A stretch of 30,809 nt of DNA from CAZCJA01 sp964499015 (lineage in GTDB: Bacteria; Elusimicrobiota; Elusimicrobia; F11). Of the stretch, positions 22,467-30,525 are shown piece after piece; position 1 is the stretch's first letter; every line of letters starts with the position of its first letter. Position numbers and translations under genes: made by a program. The notes beneath the pieces were generated by a model that searched no databases, had not been told where the DNA came from, and saw only the letters and a list, made by a program, of their open reading frames with translations. The stretch covers positions 1 to 30,809 of the forward strand of contig CAZCJA010000024.1 in NCBI GenBank assembly GCA_964499015.1. Reading direction: 5' to 3'.

Positions 22467-23962
22467 GGACGCTCACGCAGGTCTTTTTTTAGGATTTTCT
22501 GCAGGGCGTTCTTCGGCATCTCCTCGATGAAAATCACGTCTTTGGGCCGCTTGTACGGGGCAAGATGTTCGCGGCAGAGTGAAAAAATTTCCGACTTGTC
22601 CGTCGATTGGCCTTCTTTAAGCGTTATGAACGCGCGAATGGTTTCGTCGCCGCTTTCCTTGTCTATCTTTCCGACGACGGCCACTTCTTTCACCGTGGGA
22701 TGCATGAGGATTACGTTTTCCACGTCCTGCGGGTAGACATTCAGCCCTTTGATGATAATCAAATCTTTTTTCCGGTCGACGATGGCCAGATAGCCGTCGT
22801 CGTCGAACTTGCCGATGTCCCCGGTTTTGAGCCATCCGTCTTCCGTCAACGCTTCTTTTGTTTCCGCGGGCTTGTTGTAGTAGCCCTTCATGATGTTGTC
22901 GCCGCGCATGAAAATTTCGCCGATTTCTCCCACGCCCATTTTCTTCCCGTTTTCGTCGCGGATTTCGATGGTTACGCCCGGCAGCGGCAGGCCGACCGTG
23001 CCCACTTTGCGTTTGGATTCGGGGTTGAGCGAGGCGACCGGCGAGGCTTCGGTGAGGCCGTAGCCTTCCAAAAGCGGGACGCCGAGGTTTTTTTCGAAAT
23101 TTTTATGAACGGTGGCCGTCAGCGGCGCCGCGCCGGAAATCGCCAGGCGCACCGGGTTCACCAGGCGCAGCGCCATCGCTTTGGCGCCCGAAATTTTAGA
23201 TGTGAGCGCCGCGTATATCTGCGGCATGGCCACGAACAGCGTGACGTGGTGCTTCCAGATCGATTTCAAGACCGGATCAAACGGCAGAAGAGATTCGATG
23301 ATCACGATCTGGCAGCCCAAATGCAGCGGGATCAGAACGCAAGTGGTCCAGGAAAACGAATGAAACATCGGTAGTAGGCATAAAAACCGGTCGGAGGAGT
23401 TAAGAGAGATCGCTTCCAGGCATTGCTTCACGTTGGCGAGGAAGTTGCCGTGCGTCAGCATCACGCCTTTGGGCAGACCCGTTGTGCCCGACGTGTATAA
23501 AAGCATCATCAAATCGTCGGCACCGGTTTCGGATTTTTCTCCCCACGGGGTGTCGCATAAAAGCTCGGCAAAATTCTCGCGCATGAAAATATGTTTGAGG
23601 GTGGGCGTTTTCTTCTGCGCGTCCAAGACCGCTTTGGAAAACTCTTTGGAGGTTAAAACGCCCGTGGCTTTGGCGTCATTTAGAATAAGGGCAATACGGT
23701 CCCCTTTTTCCAGAAAGTTAATCGGGATGAGGATTGCGCCCAGCTTGGAGAGAGCCATTGCGAAGATGATGAATTCGGGTGAATTGCGCAGGACGATCGC
23801 AAAGGTCATTCCCTTTTTAACACCGAGCGTCTTGAGGCCGGAGACGCAGCGGTTAATGCGGTTTTCCAATTCCGCATAGGAAATTTTTTCCTCGCGGAAA
23901 ATGAGCGCGGTGTTTTCGGGGTTTTTATGCGCTTGCGCGCTGATGAGATCGGGCAAAATCAT
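22463..23962 (-). CDS. AMP-binding acyl-CoA synthetase (FadD-like)
   Basis: The 499-residue enzyme has the P-loop-like LLYTSGTTGLPKGV (154-167), EGYGLTEASPVASLN, DGWLKTGDIG, the hinge DRKKDLIIIKGLNVYPQDVE, and the A10 lysine region PKNALQKILKKDLR with K489. It should activate a carboxylate, probably a fatty acid, with ATP and CoA. In the A10 motif a glutamine replaces the usual glycine before the lysine. It follows oppF by 12 bases. The spacer holds TATAAT (23969-23974) but no Shine-Dalgarno, so either coupling or a leaderless transcript could drive it. Chain length preference is not readable. Confidence 0.92.
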   Translation of the reverse strand: MILPDLISAQAHKNPENTALIFREEKISYAELENRINRCVSGLKTLGVKKGMTFAIVLRNSPEFIIFAMALSKLGAILIPINFLEKGDRIALILNDAKATGVLTSKEFSKAVLDAQKKTPTLKHIFMRENFAELLCDTPWGEKSETGADDLMMLLYTSGTTGLPKGVMLTHGNFLANVKQCLEAISLNSSDRFLCLLPMFHSFSWTTCVLIPLHLGCQIVIIESLLPFDPVLKSIWKHHVTLFVAMPQIYAALTSKISGAKAMALRLVNPVRLAISGAAPLTATVHKNFEKNLGVPLLEGYGLTEASPVASLNPESKRKVGTVGLPLPGVTIEIRDENGKKMGVGEIGEIFMRGDNIMKGYYNKPAETKEALTEDGWLKTGDIGKFDDDGYLAIVDRKKDLIIIKGLNVYPQDVENVILMHPTVKEVAVVGKIDKESGDETIRAFITLKEGQSTDKSEIFSLCREHLAPYKRPKDVIFIEEMPKNALQKILKKDLRERP

Positions 23963-23968
23963 AAGGTC

Positions 23969-23974
23969 ATTATA
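23969..23974 (-). promoter_or_regulatory. Possible -10 box (TATAAT) for a leaderless acyl-CoA synthetase transcript
   Basis: A perfect TATAAT on the minus strand ends six bases before the ATG at 23962, so transcription would start at or next to the A of the start codon. No -35 box is seen 15-19 bases upstream, where a palindrome cluster lies instead. It may be chance. Confidence 0.25.
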
Positions 23975-24733
23975 CTAGCGGGACCCGCTATAGAGCGGGA
24001 CCGCTTCCAGTAGACGCTTTGTGTACTCGGCCTTGGGTTTGGTCAGAACTTGTTTTACCGGACCTTCTTCGACGACCTCGCCGTTTTTCATCACCACGGC
24101 GCGCTCGCAGAGGTTGGCGATCACGGCTAAGTCATGAGAAATAACGGCCAGCGTGAATTTTTTCTTCGCGCGCAGCTCATTTAAGAGGTTGATGATCTGT
24201 GCTTGAATGGAAATGTCGAGGCTCGAAACGGGTTCGTCGGCGATAAGCAGCTGCGGCTCCATGGCCAAGGCGCGGGCGATGGCAAAGCGCTGCCGCTGGC
24301 CGCCCGAAAGCTGGTGCGGATAGCGTTTCAGGTAATCCAATGGGAGGCCGACGTCTTTCATTAATTGCCGCGCCGACGTGCCGCCGCGCACGACCGCCTC
24401 GCCCAGCTGGGTGCCCAGCAGCAGTTTGGGATTTAGCGAGGCAAACGGGTCTTGGAACACCATTTGCACAAGCTTGGCCCGCCTGAGGCGGGGCAGCGTA
24501 AGCAGATCGTGGCCGAGAAAGGTCGCGGTGCCGGAGTCGGCGGTGAGGAAACCGGACAAGATTTTGGCCAGCGTGGTTTTGCCGCTGCCGGACTCTCCTA
24601 CGATGCCGAGGCTTTTTCCCTCGTCGATTTCCACGCTCACGTTGTTCAATGCCTTCACGTCGCCGGCGGATTCCATGAACAGGCCGCGCTCGATGCGGAA
24701 GGCTTTGTTTACGTTTTGAATTTTGAGGGACAT
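23975..24733 (-). CDS. oppF: Peptide ABC transporter ATP-binding protein (OppF/DppF-like)
   Basis: The 252-residue ATPase has Walker A GESGSGKTT (47-55), a Q-loop FQDPFASLNPK, signature LSGGQRQR and Walker B LLIADEP with SSLDISIQAQ. Family OppF/DppF proteins power uptake of oligopeptides with OppD. It is shorter than typical members (about 310-330): it ends at EYTKRLLEAVP plus a few residues, so the C-terminal oligopeptide/dipeptide extension (oligo_HPY) is cut to its first strand. Its ATG shares one base with the oppD stop (TGATG), a sign of coupled translation. OppD shows the same loss, so it is not a random truncation. Confidence 0.93.
   Translation of the reverse strand: MSLKIQNVNKAFRIERGLFMESAGDVKALNNVSVEIDEGKSLGIVGESGSGKTTLAKILSGFLTADSGTATFLGHDLLTLPRLRRAKLVQMVFQDPFASLNPKLLLGTQLGEAVVRGGTSARQLMKDVGLPLDYLKRYPHQLSGGQRQRFAIARALAMEPQLLIADEPVSSLDISIQAQIINLLNELRAKKKFTLAVISHDLAVIANLCERAVVMKNGEVVEEGPVKQVLTKPKAEYTKRLLEAVPLYSGSR
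23977..24005. repeat. Compact palindrome cluster at the 3' end of oppF
   Basis: Within 29 bases the unit AGCGGG occurs twice (23977-23982, 23994-23999) with its inverse CCCGCT between them (23984-23989). The first copy and its inverse form a 13-base palindrome around a central A. The inverse and the second copy form a six-pair stem with a four-base ATAG loop. The second copy continues as AGCGGGACCGCT, a further imperfect palindrome. It encodes the last residues of OppF. It could be an mRNA hairpin that protects or attenuates the transcript; there is no T-run, so it is not a standard terminator. Confidence 0.5.
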
Positions 24734-25512
24734 CAGCTTTTTCCCTTGGCCGCTTTAATGTTGGGCACGGATTTCAGCAGCGCCTGGGTGTATTCGTGCT
24801 TCGGCCGCGACAAAATTTTCTCGGTCGCCCCGATTTCAACAATTTGTCCCTGGTACATCACCGCGAGTTCGTCGGCGACGTCTTTGACAAGGCCGATGTT
24901 GTGCGTGACGAAAATCATGGCCATTTTGAATTCTTTCTGAAGTTTTTTAAGCAAATCGATGATCTCTTTCTGCACGGTGACATCGAGCGCGGTGGTCGGT
25001 TCATCGGCGATGAGGATTTTCGGCCCGCGCGCGAGGGCCATGGCGATCATCACGCGCTGGCGTTGCCCGCCCGAAAGCTGATGCGGATAGGAACCCATAA
25101 TGCGTTCGACGTCGGTGAGCTGGACGTCGCGCAGAAGTTCCGCCGCCTTTCTCTTGGAGGCGACTTCGAGCAGTTGTTCGCGCACCGTCATCACCGGATT
25201 TAACGAGGAAAAGGGGTCTTGAAAAATCATTGCGATGTCGCGCCCGCGCACTTTTCTCCATTGTTTTTCCGAGAGGCTCGTCAGTTTTTTGCCCGCAAAA
25301 ACGATTTCCCCATCTTTCACGTGCCCTTCTTCCCTCGGCAGTAGTCCCATGACGGCCAGCGCGATCGTCGATTTGCCGCAGCCGGATTCGCCGACGAAAC
25401 CCAGCGTTTCCCCGCTTTTCAAATCAAAGCTCACGGCGTTCACCGCGGGAAACACCTCTTTCCCCACGCGGTAGTCGACGGCCAAGTTGCGGACGGTTAG
25501 AAGTGCGGTCAT
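24733..25512 (-). CDS. oppD: Peptide ABC transporter ATP-binding protein (OppD/DppD-like)
   Basis: The 259-residue ATPase has Walker A GESGCGKST (41-49), Q-loop FQDPFSSLNPV, signature LSGGQRQR and Walker B LIADEPTTALDVTVQ. Like OppF it stops soon after the start of the oligo_HPY region (EYTQALLKSVP), and lacks the cysteine-bearing C-terminal tail of many DppD proteins. It forms the ATPase pair with OppF under the OppB/OppC pore. The start overlaps the oppC stop by four bases (ATGA) and the stop shares one base with the oppF start. Confidence 0.93.
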   Translation of the reverse strand: MTALLTVRNLAVDYRVGKEVFPAVNAVSFDLKSGETLGFVGESGCGKSTIALAVMGLLPREEGHVKDGEIVFAGKKLTSLSEKQWRKVRGRDIAMIFQDPFSSLNPVMTVREQLLEVASKRKAAELLRDVQLTDVERIMGSYPHQLSGGQRQRVMIAMALARGPKILIADEPTTALDVTVQKEIIDLLKKLQKEFKMAMIFVTHNIGLVKDVADELAVMYQGQIVEIGATEKILSRPKHEYTQALLKSVPNIKAAKGKS

Positions 25513-26331
25513 TGGTTGATCCGCGGGTCCAGAACGTCGCGAAGGCCTTCTCCGAGCAGGTTAAAGGCGAGTACGGTCACCAAAATCGCGAGCCCCGGGA
25601 ATAGGGACAGCCACCAGGCGATGTGAATGAAATCTTTGCCGGAGGTGAGAATGTTTCCCCATGATGGGTACGGAGGCTGAACGCCCAAACCCAAAAATGA
25701 AAGACCCGATTCGGTGAGGATCGCGCCGCCGACCGCAAACGTCGCCGCTACAATAACGGGTGTTATCACGTTCGGCAGCAAATGAACAAAAAGAATTCGC
25801 GGTGTGGAAAGTCCTAGCCCTTTGGCGGCGAGCATGAATTCGCGCTCACGCACACTCAGCGTTTCGCCCCGCACCATGCGGGCCAAACCAGGCCATGAGG
25901 TGAGTCCTATCACACCCATGATGATGTAAATGTTCGGTTTGTCGAGAACGGCAAGAATCATGAGAATTAGAAAAAGCGTCGGAAAACAGAGCATGATGTC
26001 GACGAAGCGCATGAGCAAAGAGTCGGTCCAGCCGCGCCAGTAGCCGGCGATAAGGCCAATTAAGGTACCGATGCCGATGGCGATCAGCGCCGCGATGAAG
26101 CCGATGAGCAGCGACACGCGTACGCCGAGAAGCATGCGGCTGAAAACGTCGCGGCCCAATTCATCGGTGCCGAACCAGTGCAGGCCCGATGGCGCTTCCA
26201 GGCGGTGCAAAAGATTTTGCTGGANNNNNNNNNNGCGCAAAGAGCGCCAGCGCCACCAAAAACAAAATTACGCCGAGGCCGGTCAGCGTCAGGGGGTTCG
26301 AGCGGAACCGTTTCCAGTAGAGCGCGAACAT
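25509..26331 (-). CDS. oppC: Peptide ABC transporter permease OppC/DppC-like, interrupted by assembly gap
   Basis: The C-terminal part (25509 to the gap) has the OppC marks GTDELGRDVFSRMLLGVRVSL, the EAA loop region (GLGLSTPRILFVHLLP) and the end LLGEGLRDVLDPRINQ. Beyond the N-run I read the missing N-terminus in a different frame: ATG at 26331, MFALYWKRFRSNPLTLTGLG, then a membrane helix VILFLVALALFA that runs into the gap. With ten N the two halves are out of frame (823 bases in total), so the true gap length is not ten. Comparison with the family (usual APYDP linker) suggests roughly 10-12 residues are missing. The ATG shares a base with the upstream stop (TAATG). I treat it as one intact gene broken by assembly, not a pseudogene. 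Confidence 0.88.
26225..26234. other. Assembly gap of ten N
   Basis: Ten undetermined bases fall inside oppC, between the first membrane helix and the conserved GTDELGRD block. Frame arithmetic shows the true length is not ten (it should be 0 modulo 3 if the gene is intact, such as 30-36), so this is probably a placeholder between two contigs. Confidence 0.9.
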
Positions 26332-27944
26332 TAGAAGGGCAGTCCTCCCCCGAGTCCGCCGTCGCCGCCGCCACCCAAATCTTCCTCTTCTTCATCCGGC
26401 GATTTCTTTTTCTTTTTGCGTCCGGACGCGCCCAAATCTTGGAACGGTTCTTTTTCGTTGAACGACAGCACCCGGAAGGATTCAATTTTCGCCTCGGTGG
26501 TCGCATAGGCCCATGGCTTCATGCCCAGCCGGAAGCAAATGAGCCCCAAAAGCTGATGTGGATCCGGGTACATTCGCCAGCCGTCGGGATGCATCGCCGA
26601 CGATTTGTTGTTGCGATAAACGATCACACCGTTTAAAAAAGGAACCAAATCTTCGGGCTGGGTGACTTTGATAAAGCCGTACGGAATACTCACATCGACC
26701 ACGAAATTGTTTGCGTTGCCGCGGTTGATCTCGGGCTGCGCGTTCTTGGTGGCTTCCACCGCGAAGCGCCGCAAACTTTCTTCCAAGGGGCCGACCGGCT
26801 CATGCGTGCCAGCTTGGCCCGCGACGCCGCCTTCGTTGTTGTAGAGCGAAACATAGACCGGCCATTTGCGCGAGGCTTGTTTGTCGATGAGCGACGGCGG
26901 TTTGGCCGCCGTCGGATCCAACGTCGACATCACGGTCTGGCGGGTCAGCGTCAAAATGTCCGTGCGCAACAATTCGCCGAAGGTGTCCACCATCTTCTCG
27001 CGGTTGAAATAGGAAAGCTTGTTTTGAATGCGCGGCGCGGAGGCAAACGCGGCCGCGGCGTAGCCCTGGTAGATATTTTTGTCTTTGGTGAGGATCAGCT
27101 GCGAGGAATGACAGTAGGCGAGAATTTCCCCGTGTTCGCCGCCGAGCCATTTGATCGCGAGCAGGCCGAGCGCGATTACGGACGCGTCCGGCGTTTCCAC
27201 GCGCGCCGTCGCTGAGGAGGATGCGACGTTGAGCACCGCGTCGGAATCCAATTCGCGGATCGCGTTCAAGAGCTGGCCGTCGGACTGTACAAGCTGCGGT
27301 TCGGAACGCGTGCGCGATAGATTCGCGGTGATCACGATGACGATATCCCCTTCGCGTTCGATGTCCTTGATTTTGTCGGCGATCAGCGGCGCCAAGTCTT
27401 TGGTTTGGCCGTTGGGATCGGAGAGCTGGACGAAAATGGGCAGGACGCGCAGCCGGGTTGCTCGGCTGCTTTTAAGAACGTATTTGAGCGCGATCAGCTG
27501 GCGATTAAGAAGCTCGGGTGTTTTGGGGATGAAGAAGGAACTGTCGAATTTAATGCCAACGGCTTCATCGGCCAAAGATCCGGCCAGCACCAGATCCACC
27601 GGGAAATCACCCACGGAGGTTTCGATACGTTCGATGTCCGGCATATACAGTCCGTCGGCCTTCGATGGATTGGGGCAGGGCATAAGGATAATCACGGTGC
27701 TGAAATTTTCTTTGCTCAGCGTCTCATAGCCGAACGCGGGCAACGGCAGAAGGTCGTGGCGCGTTTCGTTCGGCACGATAATACCCATCGCGCGTCCGGG
27801 CATTCTGTGCGGTGTGATGCCTTCGTAGGCGCGGTCAAAGCGGCGTTCCCACGTGGCCCAGGTGTCTTCAAACGGCAGCGCCGCGTCTTCGGCGTGCGCG
27901 AACACACCCAGCGAGAGAATCAACAACAGAGAGAGTTTTTTCAT
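26331..27944 (-). CDS. Exported Memo-AMMECR1 fusion protein with degenerate active sites, inside the peptide-transporter operon
   Basis: The 537-residue protein has a signal peptide (MKKLSLLLILSLGVFAHA). Residues about 52-300 match the Memo fold (AmmeMemoRadiSam system protein B): AMGIIVP, STVIILMP, IETSVGDFPVD, RVLPIFVQL, IVIVITANLS, AYCHSSQ and YQGYAAAAF all line up with human MEMO1 segments. The metal/active-site residues are gone: N59 for H49, P91 for H81, R211 for H192, and no cysteine for C244. Residues about 318-500 match AMMECR1 (WPVYVSLYNNEGGVAGQAGT, PLEESLRRFAVEA, DVSIPYGFIKVTQPEDLV), with AGQAGT in place of RGCIGT. The tail is a lysine run, an acidic run and a Gly-rich end (510-537). 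It is coupled by ATGA to oppB and TAATG to oppC. The function is unknown; a periplasmic non-enzymatic peptide-handling role is inference. Confidence 0.75.
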   Translation of the reverse strand: MKKLSLLLILSLGVFAHAEDAALPFEDTWATWERRFDRAYEGITPHRMPGRAMGIIVPNETRHDLLPLPAFGYETLSKENFSTVIILMPCPNPSKADGLYMPDIERIETSVGDFPVDLVLAGSLADEAVGIKFDSSFFIPKTPELLNRQLIALKYVLKSSRATRLRVLPIFVQLSDPNGQTKDLAPLIADKIKDIEREGDIVIVITANLSRTRSEPQLVQSDGQLLNAIRELDSDAVLNVASSSATARVETPDASVIALGLLAIKWLGGEHGEILAYCHSSQLILTKDKNIYQGYAAAAFASAPRIQNKLSYFNREKMVDTFGELLRTDILTLTRQTVMSTLDPTAAKPPSLIDKQASRKWPVYVSLYNNEGGVAGQAGTHEPVGPLEESLRRFAVEATKNAQPEINRGNANNFVVDVSIPYGFIKVTQPEDLVPFLNGVIVYRNNKSSAMHPDGWRMYPDPHQLLGLICFRLGMKPWAYATTEAKIESFRVLSFNEKEPFQDLGASGRKKKKKSPDEEEEDLGGGGDGGLGGGLPF

Positions 27945-28915
27945 CGGTATCGTATCCTTGGATCGGCGTAGGCATACGCCACATCCGCTATTAGATTTCC
28001 CAGAAGTGTGAGGAACGCGCTGAACGTTACGGTTCCCATGATTAAAAAGATATCGCGTGTAATGGCGGCTTCGTAGGCGAGTCTGCCCAGGCCCGGATAT
28101 GAAAAAATCGTCTCGAAAATCACGCCCGCGCTGATCAGTTCCGGAAGCGAAAAGCCAAGGATCGTGATGACGGGCAAAAGACTGTTGCGCAGCGCGTGCA
28201 CAAGGATCACCCGGCGCTCATCCAAACCCTTGGCGCGCGCGGTGCGAATATAGTCCTGCCTTATCACTTCCAGCATGGAGTTGCGCATGTAGCGCGTGAG
28301 ACCAGCCAAGCCCGTTAAACCCGTTACAATAAGCGGCAAGGCCAGATGTTTGGCGATATCAAGCGTTTGCTGCCATGTAGTCATTTCGTCCGCAAGAATG
28401 GAGCGGAAGCCCGTTACCGGGAACCATCCGAGCTGAATGCCGAAGAAAATCATCAGCAAGAGAGCGACCCAGTACGTGGGCAAGGAAAAGCCGACGAACA
28501 CAAAGATTGTGATCAATCTGTCCCACGCGGTGTTTTGTTTGAGCGCGGAGAAAATACCCAGTGGAACCGCGAGCAGGAACGACAACAGTAGCGAAAGCCC
28601 CGTGAGCAGAAGCGTCCGAGGCAAGCGCTGCAGGATTTTATCGATGATCGGCTGTTTGTCTTTGATGGAGGTGCCGAAATCAAATTTCAGCATGTTCCCC
28701 ACCCAGCGCAGGTACTGTACGTAAAACGGCTTATCGAAGTTGTATTCCTTGATTAACATTTCTTTGTATTCGGGTGAAATTTTCGGATTGAGATCGGCCA
28801 TCAGGCCCGCCGCGGGACCGCCCGGCGCGAGCGCAATGACGCCGTAGGTGATGAAGGTGATGCCGAAAAGCATCGGTATGGTTAGCAGAAGCCGTCGCGC
28901 CAAGTAGCGTGTCAT
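27941..28915 (-). CDS. oppB: Peptide ABC transporter permease OppB/DppB-like
   Basis: I start at the ATG of 28913-28915 (MTRYLARRLLLTIPMLFGIT), 324 residues, because AGGAGGAG (28924-28931) sits eight bases upstream; a frame start at 28954 would add 13 unrelated residues. Six membrane helices are visible, with the family start YLARRLLLTIPMLFGITFI, the LAPGGPA segment, the EAA loop (EVIRQDYIRTARAKGLDERR) and the end ADVAYAYADPRIRYR. With OppC it forms the pore for peptides. The start overlaps the oppA stop by four bases (ATGA). The stop overlaps the start of the Memo-AMMECR1 gene, not of oppC as is usual. Confidence 0.94.
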   Translation of the reverse strand: MTRYLARRLLLTIPMLFGITFITYGVIALAPGGPAAGLMADLNPKISPEYKEMLIKEYNFDKPFYVQYLRWVGNMLKFDFGTSIKDKQPIIDKILQRLPRTLLLTGLSLLLSFLLAVPLGIFSALKQNTAWDRLITIFVFVGFSLPTYWVALLLMIFFGIQLGWFPVTGFRSILADEMTTWQQTLDIAKHLALPLIVTGLTGLAGLTRYMRNSMLEVIRQDYIRTARAKGLDERRVILVHALRNSLLPVITILGFSLPELISAGVIFETIFSYPGLGRLAYEAAITRDIFLIMGTVTFSAFLTLLGNLIADVAYAYADPRIRYR

Positions 28916-30525
28916 AACGCAAACTCCTCCTGCCACGCTCTGGGAATGAACCATTTGTTGAAGTTCCAGCCGAGGCCCGCTGGCGCGAGTTCGACATTGG
29001 CTATTTTTTTGTGCACGACCGGCAGGCGCTCCGGGTAAACGAGGAACACGTACGGGACGTCAGCCGCGATGATTTCATGCATCTTATGGTAAATGCGCGT
29101 GCGCTCGGCCACGTCGAAGGTCGCGCGGCCTTTGTCCAGCAGGCGGTCGACCTCGGAATTTTTATACGAAACGAAATTGTATTTCTTGTTTTCGGGGCCG
29201 GAGTGCCACATCGGATACGGATCCGGATCGATGGCCAGGTTCCACCCCAGAATGATCGCCTCAAATTGGCCCTGGTCGACGTACTTGTGCAGGAACACGG
29301 ACCATTCAATGATGCGAATGTCCATCTTCACGCCGACTTTCCCCAATTGGCTCTGCAAAATCTGCGCGATCGATTCTCGAACTTTGTTGCCCTGATTGGT
29401 AATCACCGTGAACTCAAACGGCTTTCCGTTCTTGTCCAAAATCCCGTCGCCATCGGAATCTTTCCATCCGGCTTCGGCGAGCAGCGATTTGGCCAGTTCG
29501 ACGTCATAGGCCATGTCTTTGACGTTCGGATTGTACGCCCAGCTCACCGGCGGAAACGGCCCGGTGGCCGGCACCGCGTAGCCTTCGTAAACGCCGTCGA
29601 CGATGTCGCGTTTGTCGATCGCGTGGCCGATGGCTTTGCGCACGCGGATGTCTTTAAACAATTCGTTGGTCAGATTAAACGCGAAGAAGTCGTAGCGGAA
29701 GCCAGGGTATTTGAATTTGTTGTAGTGCAGGAAAAATTCGTCATATCCGTTGTATTGGTCGGGCGTCGGCGCCATTGTGCTCAGCGTGCCTTGGCGCAGC
29801 TCCAGAAATTGGATCGAAAGGTCCGGAATGATCCGGTAAATGTAGCGGCTGAAATGCGGTTTGCCTTCGTAGTAGTTCGGGTTCGGCACCAGCACGATTT
29901 TTTCATCCGGCACCCATTCTTTAAACATGTACGGCCCCGTGCCGATGGGCGCGCGGTTGGCCGGGTGCGTGTTGATGTCATGGCCCTCGAAAACATGTTT
30001 GGGAATAATTCCCATCCCCCAGGATTCGAGCGCCGGCGCGAACGGTTCCGCATAGCGCACGCGGAACGTGTGCGGGCTGAGCACCTCCGCTTTTTGCACA
30101 AGCTGGTAGTCCGCCCCGAACGGCGTGCGCGTGCCGCTGGCGATCAGCATTTGATAGGTGAACATAACGTCGTCGGCGGTGAACGGGAGTCCGTCGTGCC
30201 ACAGAACGTTTTTACGCAGCTGGAACGTCACCACGCGCCCGTCTTCGGTCACTTTAAAGCTTTCGGCCAGTTCGGGGACGAGTTTCAAGTCCTTGTCGTA
30301 TTTAAGCAGTCCGTTGAAGACAGCGCTGTTGATGTCGTTGGAGGCGGAGTCGGTGGAAAGAAGCGGATTTAGCATCGAGGCATCGCCGATGGACGCGTCG
30401 ACATATATTCCCCCGTCGATGGGCGTCATGTCGACGCCGGCGGGGTCGTATTTGTTTTTGGAAACGGACGAAGAGCGACAGGACGAAAGCAGGAAAATCG
30501 CGATGGCGATTTTGAGCGGCTTCAT
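28912..30525 (-). CDS. oppA: Peptide ABC transporter substrate-binding lipoprotein (SBP family 5, OppA/DppA-like)
   Basis: The 537-residue protein has a lipoprotein signal: a hydrophobic stretch and the lipobox LSSC, with lipid attachment at C16. The mature part has the SBP_bac_5 layout: INSAVFNGLLKYDKDLKLVPELAES, FQLRKNVLWHDGLPFTADDV, the VRKAIGHAIDKRDIVDGVYEGYAVPATG block and the C-terminal GWNFNKWFIP. It captures peptides (or other small solutes such as nickel complexes in some relatives) in the periplasm and delivers them to OppBC. A calcium-like loop DSDGDGILDKNG is seen, which is common in this family branch. The start overlaps the M16 peptidase end by four bases (ATGA). Confidence 0.94.
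   Translation of the reverse strand: MKPLKIAIAIFLLSSCRSSSVSKNKYDPAGVDMTPIDGGIYVDASIGDASMLNPLLSTDSASNDINSAVFNGLLKYDKDLKLVPELAESFKVTEDGRVVTFQLRKNVLWHDGLPFTADDVMFTYQMLIASGTRTPFGADYQLVQKAEVLSPHTFRVRYAEPFAPALESWGMGIIPKHVFEGHDINTHPANRAPIGTGPYMFKEWVPDEKIVLVPNPNYYEGKPHFSRYIYRIIPDLSIQFLELRQGTLSTMAPTPDQYNGYDEFFLHYNKFKYPGFRYDFFAFNLTNELFKDIRVRKAIGHAIDKRDIVDGVYEGYAVPATGPFPPVSWAYNPNVKDMAYDVELAKSLLAEAGWKDSDGDGILDKNGKPFEFTVITNQGNKVRESIAQILQSQLGKVGVKMDIRIIEWSVFLHKYVDQGQFEAIILGWNLAIDPDPYPMWHSGPENKKYNFVSYKNSEVDRLLDKGRATFDVAERTRIYHKMHEIIAADVPYVFLVYPERLPVVHKKIANVELAPAGLGWNFNKWFIPRAWQEEFAL
28924..28931 (-). promoter_or_regulatory. Ribosome binding site deciding the oppB start
   Basis: AGGAGGAG on the minus strand lies inside the end of oppA, eight bases before the ATG at 28915. 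It favours the 28915 start over 28954. Confidence 0.7.

Noticed and set aside
23977..24005. The palindrome cluster as a Rho-independent terminator of the opp operon.
   Set aside because: There is no T-run after the stem on the transcribed strand and the next gene follows within 12 bases of the oppF stop.
26331..26420. The Lys/Glu/Gly tail of the Memo-AMMECR1 protein as a frameshift artefact.
   Set aside because: The stop shares a base with the oppC start (TAATG), as at other borders in this operon, so the frame is likely correct to its end.
28916..28954. A longer OppB starting at 28954.
   Set aside because: The added 13 residues are not hydrophobic or family-like, and a strong AGGAGGAG site supports the start at 28915.
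29011..30372. A 453-residue plus-strand open frame opposite oppA.
   Set aside because: It is the reverse reading of a well-conserved solute-binding protein in GC-rich DNA, is rich in Arg/His/Val, and has no recognisable motif.
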